Source: Candidatus Heimdallarchaeota archaeon
GTDB lineage: Archaea; Asgardarchaeota; Heimdallarchaeia; Heimdallarchaeales; Kariarchaeaceae
Assembly: GCA_015522385.1 (NCBI GenBank)
Contig: WAMJ01000068.1
Span: forward strand, 1 to 7,239
Direction of reading: 5' to 3'
DNA: 7,239 bases
Shown here piece after piece: positions 1 to 5,395 of the stretch. Under the pieces are notes generated by a model, which ran no database searches, was not told where the DNA came from, and saw only the letters and a program-made list of their open reading frames with translations. Every line of letters begins with the position of its first letter. Position 1 is the stretch's first letter. Both the position numbers and the translations under genes were made by a program.

Positions 1-3
1 ATT

Positions 4-802
4 GTCTCAACGGCTAGATTCCTAGAATTAGGATTGAAATCCACAACCCGAGGATTTGTTATCTACAGAGAAAATTAAGTCTCAACGGCTAGATTCCTAG
101 AATTAGGATTGAAATGATTCCACGCTTGAGAGTATCTGAAGGACTCCAGCGGTATAGTCTCAACGGCTAGATTCCTAGAATTAGGATTGAAATCGATGCT
201 ACAGGGTATTGGTGCTGATCAGATCAGGATGGTAAGTCTCAACGGCTAGATTCCTAGAATTAGGATTGAAATTGTTCCTGTTCAGCTGAACGTGTTATTT
301 CGTAAGGTGTCTCAACGGCTAGATTCCTAGAATTAGGATTGAAATCAGGATTGAACACATATGAACAAGACACAACTGATCAAGCTGTCTCAACGGCTAG
401 ATTCCTAGAATTAGGATTGAAATATGTATCGCAGGGGGTGGAGGTCGAAGAGCAGCCACATCCTGAGTCTCAACGGCTAGATTCCTAGAATTAGGATTGA
501 AATGTGTATACATATAGCAGGATCTCTTTGATTACTTCCTGTCTCAACGGCTAGATTCCTAGAATTAGGATTGAAATATGTATTGTCCTCCCCGCTTGCG
601 TGGGTAGGTAACGAGCGGTCTCAACGGCTAGATTCCTAGAATTAGGATTGAAATTGACCAACGGGTAGTACATGTTCACAGTGATCTGCACGTTGTCTCA
701 ACGGCTAGATTCCAAGAATTAGGGTTGAAATGCTACGAGTGGAGTCGCTCCAGGCGTGTGACACACGTCGTCTCAACGATCCCTATAATTAAAATTGGAA
801 AT
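4..802 (+). CRISPR. CRISPR array, leader-distal end, 11 repeats in window
   Basis: Nine identical 37-nt repeats (starting GTCTCAACGG, ending AGGATTGAAAT) lie at 4-40, 79-115, 157-193, 236-272, 309-345, 387-423, 467-503, 541-577 and 618-654. A tenth at 695-731 has two substitutions and an eleventh at 770-802 is strongly decayed. The ten spacers are 36-43 nt long and all different. Bases 1-3 belong to another spacer, so the array continues to the left. Decay at the right end marks the leader-distal end, so leader and transcription start should lie off the left edge, with transcription rightwards. The ATTGAAA(N) repeat end, which would form the 8-nt crRNA 5' handle, is typical of archaeal type I and type III systems. 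The repeat can fold as positions 11-18 with 22-29, or as 17-21 with 26-30. No cas gene is in the window, so the subtype is unknown. Confidence 0.99.
770..802 (+). repeat. Degenerate terminal CRISPR repeat
   Basis: This 33-nt element keeps the repeat's first eight bases (GTCTCAAC). It then lacks five bases (GGCTA), carries four substitutions and has one extra G near the 3' end (TTGGAAAT instead of TTGAAAT). It sits exactly one spacer length after repeat 10 and nothing repeat-like follows. This is the usual fate of the oldest repeat and fixes the array polarity. Confidence 0.9.
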
Positions 803-879
803 CCTGAAGTACCCTGTAGGCAAGAACTCCCACGCAAGCATCATATCTGAATACACTAGTATTGCCTTCTCGGGAAATC

Positions 880-887
880 ATTAATAA
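880..887 (+). promoter_or_regulatory. TATA-like box for the gene at 909
   Basis: ATTAATAA is centred about 25.5 nt before the ATG at 909, which would put the transcription start on the start codon. No Shine-Dalgarno sequence is visible. The same spacing recurs at several other genes here, which is the main support. Confidence 0.5.
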
Positions 888-908
888 CTTGATATACACT
901 ATGGTTCT

Positions 909-1574
909 ATGGTGAGTTGGGTCAACCTGCTCCTTGGTGGACTTCCGTTTGTCTTCATTCTCATTGGGAAGAGACTGGAGCGTCGGGGAATACCAGGATG
1001 GGGTCTACGGAAATACTACCACATCGTCCTCTACGGATTGCTCGGGGTCTACGCAGTTATCCACCCTACACTTCAGTCCATGGGATATAGTCTTGGGGTA
1101 TTTGTCCTGCTAAATGTCGTTTTCACACTCTTTACCTCGTATGACATCAACACCGTCATCAGGAGTGGTGTCCGTGATGGCGAAAGCCCTATGACTCTGC
1201 AGGTGAACAATGCTCTCACCTTGTTCTTCATAATTCTTATCCTCATCTTTTTCCAGAGGTGGGTATTCGTGCTCTCCAGCTTTGTGCTGGCCTTCGGTGA
1301 CGGGATGGGGGAGGTCATGGGCAGACCATTCGGTAGGGTGACCTTCCATGTATTCAACAGGAAGTCGATACTGGGGAGTCTCGCCGTCATGGCAGGCTCG
1401 GGCGCCAGCCTGCTGTTCGTGAATACCCACTACGCTCTCGGGATCTCGATCCCCGTCATCTTCGCATACGCAGTTGGGTTCACAGTCCTAGAGATGGTTG
1501 CCTACAGCTTCACCGATAACCTGTTCATCCAACTGGCCTCGGTGGGGATCTACTACCTACAGACCTATGTCTAG
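909..1574 (+). CDS. Membrane CTP-dependent polyprenol/phytol kinase-like protein (Sec59/VTE5 family)
   Basis: This 221-residue, very hydrophobic protein has about six membrane segments. Motifs of the dolichol kinase/phytol kinase/phosphatidate cytidylyltransferase-like family appear in order: RKYYHI near residues 34-39, FGDGMGEVMGRPFGR at 129-143, RKSILGSLAVM at 151-161, and EMVAYSFTDNLF at 195-206, corresponding to the family's E...DNLT.P block. Members transfer phosphate from CTP, or a cytidylyl group, to membrane lipid alcohols. Here the substrate could be dolichol, phytol or geranylgeraniol for glycan-carrier or isoprenoid-lipid recycling, and sequence alone does not decide. The ATG at 909 is chosen because the earlier ATG at 901 stops after four codons and a TATA-like box lies 25.5 nt upstream. 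The stop overlaps that of the convergent reductase gene. The family is fairly sure, the substrate is not. Confidence 0.8.
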   Translation: MVSWVNLLLGGLPFVFILIGKRLERRGIPGWGLRKYYHIVLYGLLGVYAVIHPTLQSMGYSLGVFVLLNVVFTLFTSYDINTVIRSGVRDGESPMTLQVNNALTLFFIILILIFFQRWVFVLSSFVLAFGDGMGEVMGRPFGRVTFHVFNRKSILGSLAVMAGSGASLLFVNTHYALGISIPVIFAYAVGFTVLEMVAYSFTDNLFIQLASVGIYYLQTYV

Positions 1575-2275
1575 AACCACTGCTCCAGCTTAGTGTACTC
1601 AATACCCAAATCAGAAAGCCTCTCCACGAACGGGTTGGTCACACGTTTCTCCCCGCAGATGTACAGCAGGTCGGAGTTGATGTGCTCCTCTATCCTGTCC
1701 ATCGAGTTGATGTCATCCACCACCATGTACGTGAGGTCGATCTTCCCCACCAGCCTGTCCAATTCCTCCCTGTAGGGGACATCGCCGAAACCGTCGTCTC
1801 TGTCCCAATGGTACAACAACCTGACCTTTACGGGGATGGCACGCTCCTCTATATACCTCAGCATTGAGATGAAGGGGTTGATGCCTATGTTTACTGCGAC
1901 GAATGACAGCGTGTCCGCGGGGATCTTCTCCGTCCACACGAAGTGCCCGTAAGGTCCTCTGAAATCGAAGGTGCTACCCTCCGTCTTGCTGGTGATCAAG
2001 TGGCTGGTCAGTGTATCGGCCGTTCTCTGGATGGCCAGCTCGATCGAGTTGGGGTCGGCAGAGGAGGAGACGAAGGTGTACGCCCTCACCGCACGCTTCC
2101 CATCCACGTCGTGGTCCACGAGGATGTACTGCCCTGGGAAATACCTCATCGGCTCGCTCAGCTCCAGTCTCATCAGGTAGATGTCCTCCCTGATCTTCTT
2201 CACCTCTACCACCTTTCCCGAACGGGGCTTGACCTCTAGTTCGTCATAGCTCATGTCGTCGTCGTGCTCAGTCAC
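1571..2275 (-). CDS. FAD/NAD(P)-binding oxidoreductase, ferredoxin-NADP reductase superfamily
   Basis: The 234-residue soluble protein has the two-domain FNR layout. The N-terminal FAD barrel has PGQY (47-50), the flavin-binding RAYT (64-67, the RxYS/T motif) and GPYGHF (107-112). The C-terminal nucleotide domain has AVNIGINPFISMLRY (127-141), equivalent to the usual GGxGI.P stretch, and YICGEK (205-210), the conserved CG motif near the nicotinamide. The protein ends in EQWF with an aromatic residue, as many relatives do. It probably moves electrons between NAD(P)H and an unknown iron-sulfur or other partner. No cysteine cluster for its own iron-sulfur centre is present. The GTG at 2275 is chosen because a TATA-like element is centred 26.5 nt upstream; ATG at codon 8 (2254) is the alternative. 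The acidic N-terminus (EHDDD) is unusual. Family sure, partner unknown. Confidence 0.85.
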   Translation of the reverse strand: MTEHDDDMSYDELEVKPRSGKVVEVKKIREDIYLMRLELSEPMRYFPGQYILVDHDVDGKRAVRAYTFVSSSADPNSIELAIQRTADTLTSHLITSKTEGSTFDFRGPYGHFVWTEKIPADTLSFVAVNIGINPFISMLRYIEERAIPVKVRLLYHWDRDDGFGDVPYREELDRLVGKIDLTYMVVDDINSMDRIEEHINSDLLYICGEKRVTNPFVERLSDLGIEYTKLEQWF

Positions 2276-2298
2276 AGTCTATGATATTTCCGTTGCTC

Positions 2299-2304
2299 TT
2301 TAAG
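2299..2304 (-). promoter_or_regulatory. TATA-like box for the reductase gene
   Basis: Read on the minus strand this is CTTAAA, centred about 26.5 nt before the GTG at 2275. Transcription would begin at the start codon, giving a leaderless mRNA, which supports the GTG over the internal ATG. Confidence 0.5.
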
Positions 2305-2349
2305 CATTGACTTCAGCGGAGTTGTCAAGGACTTGTTGTCATCGTCCCC

Positions 2350-2371
2350 GATTCGGGTACGATTTGGGTAT
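2350..2371. promoter_or_regulatory. 11-bp tandem repeat in the divergent intergenic region, possible operator
   Basis: GATTCGGGTAC (2350-2360) is followed at once by GATTTGGGTAT (2361-2371): 9 of the first 10 bases are identical and the period is one helical turn. The first unit overlaps the palindrome CCCGATTCGGG (2347-2357). A similar pair, GTACGATTTG (2357-2366) and GTACGAATTG (2389-2398), is 32 bp apart. The block lies about 46 bp upstream of the reductase TATA box and about 61 bp upstream of that of the surface-protein gene, so a bound regulator could affect either. Function is inferred. Confidence 0.4.
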
Positions 2372-2431
2372 AACCCGGGTGTGAATCTGTACGAATTGCG
2401 GGGATAGCTGGTCTAATCTGGCAAAATGCTA

Positions 2432-2438
2432 TTTTAAA
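2432..2438 (+). promoter_or_regulatory. TATA-like box for the surface-protein gene
   Basis: TTTTAAA is centred at 2435, predicting a transcription start near 2461 and a leader of about 15 nt before the ATG at 2476. The leader contains AGGG (2464-2467), too weak to call a ribosome binding site with confidence. Confidence 0.5.
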
Positions 2439-2475
2439 CAATCGAGATTGATAGCTTACCAATAGGGTAATACAC

Positions 2476-3459
2476 ATGAAACGAAAATTATTCGCGATGC
2501 TCAACCTCGTGTTGGTCATCCAGCTACTGACAACACCATTTCTGGTAAGTGGCGAAGAGGTGACAGTCTCACTGTCCTTTACCAACCTCGCCAACCCAGG
2601 AGAAGATCACTACGAGGGGTGGCTCATCGTTGATGGCTCCCCAATATCGACCGGAAAGTTTACCATTGGAAGCGACGGTGACATCACCGATCTCGACGGC
2701 AACGACAAGTCGGACTTCAGTGTCAGCGGAGTAGATATCTCCAAAGTCACGAAGTTCGTCCTCAGCCTCGAGGAGAAGGGCGACACGGACTCCACTCCAA
2801 ATTCCATTAAGCCCCTTGCTGGTGACTTCACAGACATGAAGGCAACGCTTACCCACAACATCGGCAAGGACTTCAGCTCGATTGGCGGTAAGTATATCCT
2901 TGCCACACCGACAAACGGAGCAGACACCAACGAGAACTCAGGGATCTGGTATCTCAGCCTTGAATCCGGATCGCCCGCAGTTGGTCTCACGCTTCCCGAC
3001 CTCACCGGGACAGACTGGACGTATGAAGGATGGGTAATCTTTGACGGAGTTCCTGTGACCACGGGGACATTTGACAAGGCGGACGTCGCCGACAACTTCG
3101 ACGGATACTCCTCCACCGAGGCGGGACCTCCCTTCCCCGGAGAGGACTTCCTCACAAATGCGCCGAGCGGTCTGAGCTTCCCCACCGACATCGCTGGTAT
3201 GGAGACAGCCATCACCATCGAGCCCCGGATGGACAACGACCCTGCTCCCTTCCAATTCCACCCCCTGATGGGCACAATACCTGCAGATGCTACTGACCAT
3301 GTGACCTACTCCATGGACGATATGACATCCGGGTTCGCCACAGGGATGGTGACACTCAGTACCTCAGGAAACGAGAGCTCGTTGCCCGGTCCTACCTTCG
3401 TCGTCACGCTCCTCTCGATCTTTTCGCTGATGATTGTGGTCAGGAAGTTCAGGAAATAG
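2476..3459 (+). CDS. Secreted membrane-anchored protein with duplicated RskA-C-like domain and archaeosortase-like tail
   Basis: The 327-residue protein has a signal peptide (residues 1-26, basic MKRK, hydrophobic core, likely cut after VSG). The ectodomain is a clear internal duplication: HYEGWLIVDGSPISTGKF (45-62) matches TYEGWVIFDGVPVTTGTF (182-199), and the LSLEE region from 94 matches the ITIEP region from 246. The YEGWL..DG.P.STG.F pattern resembles the C-terminal domain of RskA-type anti-sigma factors, which in bacteria faces outward and has no known enzymatic role. The C-terminus is tripartite: SSLPGP (301-306), a hydrophobic helix (307-322) and a basic end, RKFRK. This resembles the PGF-CTERM signals processed by archaeosortases, though with PGP instead of PGF. 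It is probably displayed on the cell surface. Its ligand and role are unknown. The ectodomain is acidic and Gly/Thr/Asp-rich. Confidence 0.75.
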   Translation: MKRKLFAMLNLVLVIQLLTTPFLVSGEEVTVSLSFTNLANPGEDHYEGWLIVDGSPISTGKFTIGSDGDITDLDGNDKSDFSVSGVDISKVTKFVLSLEEKGDTDSTPNSIKPLAGDFTDMKATLTHNIGKDFSSIGGKYILATPTNGADTNENSGIWYLSLESGSPAVGLTLPDLTGTDWTYEGWVIFDGVPVTTGTFDKADVADNFDGYSSTEAGPPFPGEDFLTNAPSGLSFPTDIAGMETAITIEPRMDNDPAPFQFHPLMGTIPADATDHVTYSMDDMTSGFATGMVTLSTSGNESSLPGPTFVVTLLSIFSLMIVVRKFRK

Positions 3460-3473
3460 ACTGAGCTAATGGA

Positions 3474-3482
3474 TAAGTATTA
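3474..3482 (+). promoter_or_regulatory. Possible TATA-like box for the regulator gene
   Basis: TAAGTATTA is centred at 3478, predicting transcription from about 3504 and a leader of about 6 nt before the ATG at 3510. The purine-rich GAGGAGGT at 3483-3490 resembles a Shine-Dalgarno sequence but ends 19 nt before the ATG, too far for normal use, and a stop codon at 3498-3500 rules out an earlier in-frame start. Confidence 0.35.
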
Positions 3483-3509
3483 GAGGAGGTAGTAGATTAG
3501 ACAGTTGAG

Positions 3510-3794
3510 ATGAAGAGGTTGCTGTGGTACCTGATAGCCGGGACACGCGGCGGAATCAATCGGGCGAGGATCATCCACGCTCTGCACGACCGCCCGTACA
3601 ACGCAAATCAGCTCTCAAAGCACCTCGGTCTCGACTACAAGACTGTCGTACACCACCTCAATGTCCTAGAGAAGAACTATATCATCTCCGTTCAAGGCGA
3701 CGGCTATGGCAAGGTGAACTTCCTCGAGGAGGCAGTCCTGAAGAACTACGATGAGTTCCTGCAGATCTGGAACAAAATCAACTTGGAGAAATGA
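3510..3794 (+). CDS. ArsR-like winged-helix transcriptional regulator
   Basis: This 94-residue protein is a single winged-helix DNA-binding domain of a common archaeal type. The N-terminal LIAGTRGGINRARII (8-22) is the family signature. NANQLSKHLGL (31-41) is the second helix, and DYKTVVHHLNVLEKNYII (42-59) contains the recognition helix. SVQGDGYGKVNFL (60-72) forms the wing, and a C-terminal helix (74-91) could serve for dimerization. No metal-binding cysteines are present, so it is not a classic ArsR metal sensor. It is followed after 4 bp by a small membrane protein with its own Shine-Dalgarno site, so the two are almost certainly co-transcribed. From memory, archaeal genomes often pair this regulator type with a small membrane protein, which suggests membrane-linked signal input. 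Targets are unknown; the genes on either side are candidates. Confidence 0.85.
   Translation: MKRLLWYLIAGTRGGINRARIIHALHDRPYNANQLSKHLGLDYKTVVHHLNVLEKNYIISVQGDGYGKVNFLEEAVLKNYDEFLQIWNKINLEK
3785..3789 (+). promoter_or_regulatory. Ribosome binding site for the small membrane protein
   Basis: GGAGA ends 9 nt before the ATG at 3799, inside the last codons of the regulator gene. It decides the start at 3799 over an in-frame ATG at 3751, and is the only well-placed Shine-Dalgarno sequence seen in the window. Confidence 0.7.
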
Positions 3795-3798
3795 TACC

Positions 3799-4080
3799 AT
3801 GGCAATAATGATGTACCTCGCGATAGGAATTACGTTCCTGAACCTCTCCCTGCTCCTCGCCCTCCTCGGCGTCTACTATCAGAACTACAGGAGGATACAG
3901 GCGAGCATCAACCTCGGTCTCCTCATCTTCGCCGGCGTCTTCGTCGTGCAGAAGCTGGTGGCACTCTACCTCCTCTTCAGCATGATGGACTTTCAGGCAC
4001 TAATCGGGATGCCCATGTTTGTCCTCGAGGTCATCGAGACCTTCGCCTTCGCCGCGATCCTTTGGATAAGCCTGAGATAG
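3799..4080 (+). CDS. Small three-helix membrane protein, partner of the upstream regulator
   Basis: The 93-residue product is almost wholly hydrophobic, with predicted helices at about 4-26, 38-60 and 70-91. A short loop with YYQNYRR (26-32) follows helix 1 and one Arg is C-terminal. By the positive-inside rule, the basic loop after helix 1 would be cytosolic. No catalytic motif or cysteine is visible. The start at 3799 fits the Shine-Dalgarno site at 3785. An ATG 48 nt earlier would add a polar, unrelated-looking N-terminus read from inside the regulator gene. The gene is translationally linked to the winged-helix gene, and may sense membrane state for it or modulate it. It resembles uncharacterised small membrane proteins found beside such regulators in archaea. 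I cannot name a family with certainty. Confidence 0.75.
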   Translation: MAIMMYLAIGITFLNLSLLLALLGVYYQNYRRIQASINLGLLIFAGVFVVQKLVALYLLFSMMDFQALIGMPMFVLEVIETFAFAAILWISLR

Positions 4081-4169
4081 TTCTGCGATATCATTACAGA
4101 ATAAAAAATGATTTATCTTCTAATATTTTCTCAAAATAGATATAAATGATAATTCTCGAATTACTATAA
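4081..4169. other. AT-rich intergenic region: end of one unit, promoter of the next
   Basis: This 89-bp spacer is much richer in A and T than the genes around it. It holds a weak inverted repeat, TTCTG/CAGAA (4081-4085 with 4097-4101), then T-rich runs, including TATTTTCT around 4124-4131, that could end transcription in an archaeon. The TATA box of the transducer gene follows. Termination is inferred from composition only. Confidence 0.35.
4141..4147 (+). promoter_or_regulatory. TATA box of the transducer gene
   Basis: TATAAAT, preceded by the A-rich AAAATAGA suitable as a BRE, is centred about 26 nt before the TTG at 4170. The predicted transcription start falls on the TTG, implying a leaderless mRNA with a non-ATG start. 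Confidence 0.65.
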
Positions 4170-5339
4170 TTGACCAAAGAAATTGAAAAGAAGAATACGT
4201 TTGGGACCAAGTGGTACCACTTCGTGGAGACCCTTTACCCGATATATATTTTCACACTTCCGTTCTGGGCCGATTCGTTCTTCGAGGCAGAACCGGGTTA
4301 TATTGAGTACGGATCGGAGAGTGCCATCAGTATCTTCACCGCGTTCCTACAGGTTCCTCTCCTGGGGGTAATTTTCTATTTCGTTCTCCTGAGGATACTT
4401 GGGAAGAATGACTCTCGTCGAAAAATTCTCAACCATATCTTTCCAGGACTCCTCACTGCCATTTTTTCCTCTGCCCTCTTCACCTACTACGGGCAGACAA
4501 GTACCAATCCCGCAAAGATCCCATTCAGACTCCCCCTCTTTACGGGACCTACACTGGTCTACATCTTCGTCATATTCAAAGCCGCATTCACCACAGTTGA
4601 CCCCTATGTTGACAGCTTCGAGCGTCTGAGAGAACAGATATCCACGAAGGATTACAGTGCACGTATAACCGACGACTTCGTCTTGGACGATTACATCTAC
4701 GGTAGGATTGCATCGACGATCAACCAGATCCTTGACGTCCTCACCGAGAATCTTGTGAGGGTCACAATGCAGAGCAGGGTGATACAGGAGACGTTCTCGG
4801 AACTGAGCAAGAGGATGCCAGATGTTCTCAACTCCACAGAAGAGGTGAGCTCTGCGACAAACGGGATGGCAGAGGGCACAAATATCCAGTCTGAGATGAT
4901 CCTCAAGGCGGTTGAATTAGTAAGGGACACCCGCAAGATATTCTCTGATGTGGTTGAGGAGATCGACATTCGCACCAAGCAGGTCACGAAGATATCGCTT
5001 CAGACCAACATCCTTGCCCTGAATGCTGGTATCGAGGCCTCACGGGCAGGTGACTACGGACGGGGATTCGCCGTGGTGGCCAACAACATTCGAAAGCTCT
5101 CGGAAGAGACCAACCACACTGTTGCCCAGATAGAGGAGGTAATCGAGCGGATCAAGGAGCTCTCGTTCTCCAACATTCAGGGGATATCCGAGAGGATGGA
5201 GGACATCTCTGCCATAGCCGAGGAGAACTCTGCTTCCTCAGAGGAGATCGCTGCGGTCATGTCCGATCTGATGGAGGACATTGAGGTCTTCAACAAGTTG
5301 ACAGAGAAGCTTGACTCCGTACTTGGCAAGTTGGAATAA
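4170..5339 (+). CDS. Four-helix membrane methyl-accepting chemotaxis-type transducer
   Basis: The 389-residue protein has four predicted membrane helices (about 15-35, 52-77, 86-108, 119-140) with only short external loops, so there is no large ectodomain sensor. A HAMP-like stretch follows at about 145-200 (KDYSARI at 160-166). The rest is the coiled-coil signalling hairpin. Its tip, [17 protein letters not shown] (278-294) followed by GRGFAVVAN (297-305), is close to the MCP consensus that binds CheW and CheA. Candidate methylation sites are SSEEIAA (356-362) and STEEVSS (222-228). It should relay a membrane or intracellular signal to a CheA/CheW array, but no che gene lies in the window. 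The TTG start at 4170 is chosen from the TATA spacing, and no ATG occurs in this frame near the N-terminus. Signal unknown. The 7TM-longin-like gene follows after 56 bp. Confidence 0.9.
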   Translation: MTKEIEKKNTFGTKWYHFVETLYPIYIFTLPFWADSFFEAEPGYIEYGSESAISIFTAFLQVPLLGVIFYFVLLRILGKNDSRRKILNHIFPGLLTAIFSSALFTYYGQTSTNPAKIPFRLPLFTGPTLVYIFVIFKAAFTTVDPYVDSFERLREQISTKDYSARITDDFVLDDYIYGRIASTINQILDVLTENLVRVTMQSRVIQETFSELSKRMPDVLNSTEEVSSATNGMAEGTNIQSEMILKAVELVRDTRKIFSDVVEEIDIRTKQVTKISLQTNILALNAGIEASRAGDYGRGFAVVANNIRKLSEETNHTVAQIEEVIERIKELSFSNIQGISERMEDISAIAEENSASSEEIAAVMSDLMEDIEVFNKLTEKLDSVLGKLE

Positions 5340-5365
5340 CATCTCATTTTCTGACATACCGCCAA

Positions 5366-5373
5366 TTTTATTA
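5366..5373 (+). promoter_or_regulatory. TATA-like box of the 7TM-longin-like gene
   Basis: TTTTATTA is centred 26.5 nt before the GTG at 5396, predicting a leaderless mRNA starting with GTG. It shows that this gene can be transcribed separately from the transducer gene upstream. Confidence 0.6.
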
Positions 5374-5395
5374 TCTGGAAAAATTATTGTAATGT

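Noticed and set aside
199..819. 10-nt complement between spacer 3 (199-208) and the array's downstream flank (810-819)
   Set aside because: It is short enough to arise by chance across this many comparisons and does not extend; it is not evidence of self-targeting.
850..863. Hairpin AATAC-ACTA-GTATT between the array and the first gene
   Set aside because: A 5-bp AT-rich stem without a T-run is too weak to call a terminator or operator.
2610..3275. 221-codon open frame on the minus strand inside the surface-protein gene
   Set aside because: It is antisense to a protein with a signal peptide, an internal duplication and a sorting tail. Its own translation is low-complexity Pro/Ser-rich with no motif.
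3483..3490. GAGGAGGT as ribosome binding site of the regulator gene
   Set aside because: It ends 19 nt before the ATG, and a stop at 3498-3500 excludes an earlier in-frame start. It may be chance.
3751..3798. Upstream ATG extending the small membrane protein by 16 residues
   Set aside because: The extension overlaps the regulator gene, is polar and not family-like, and the Shine-Dalgarno site points to 3799.
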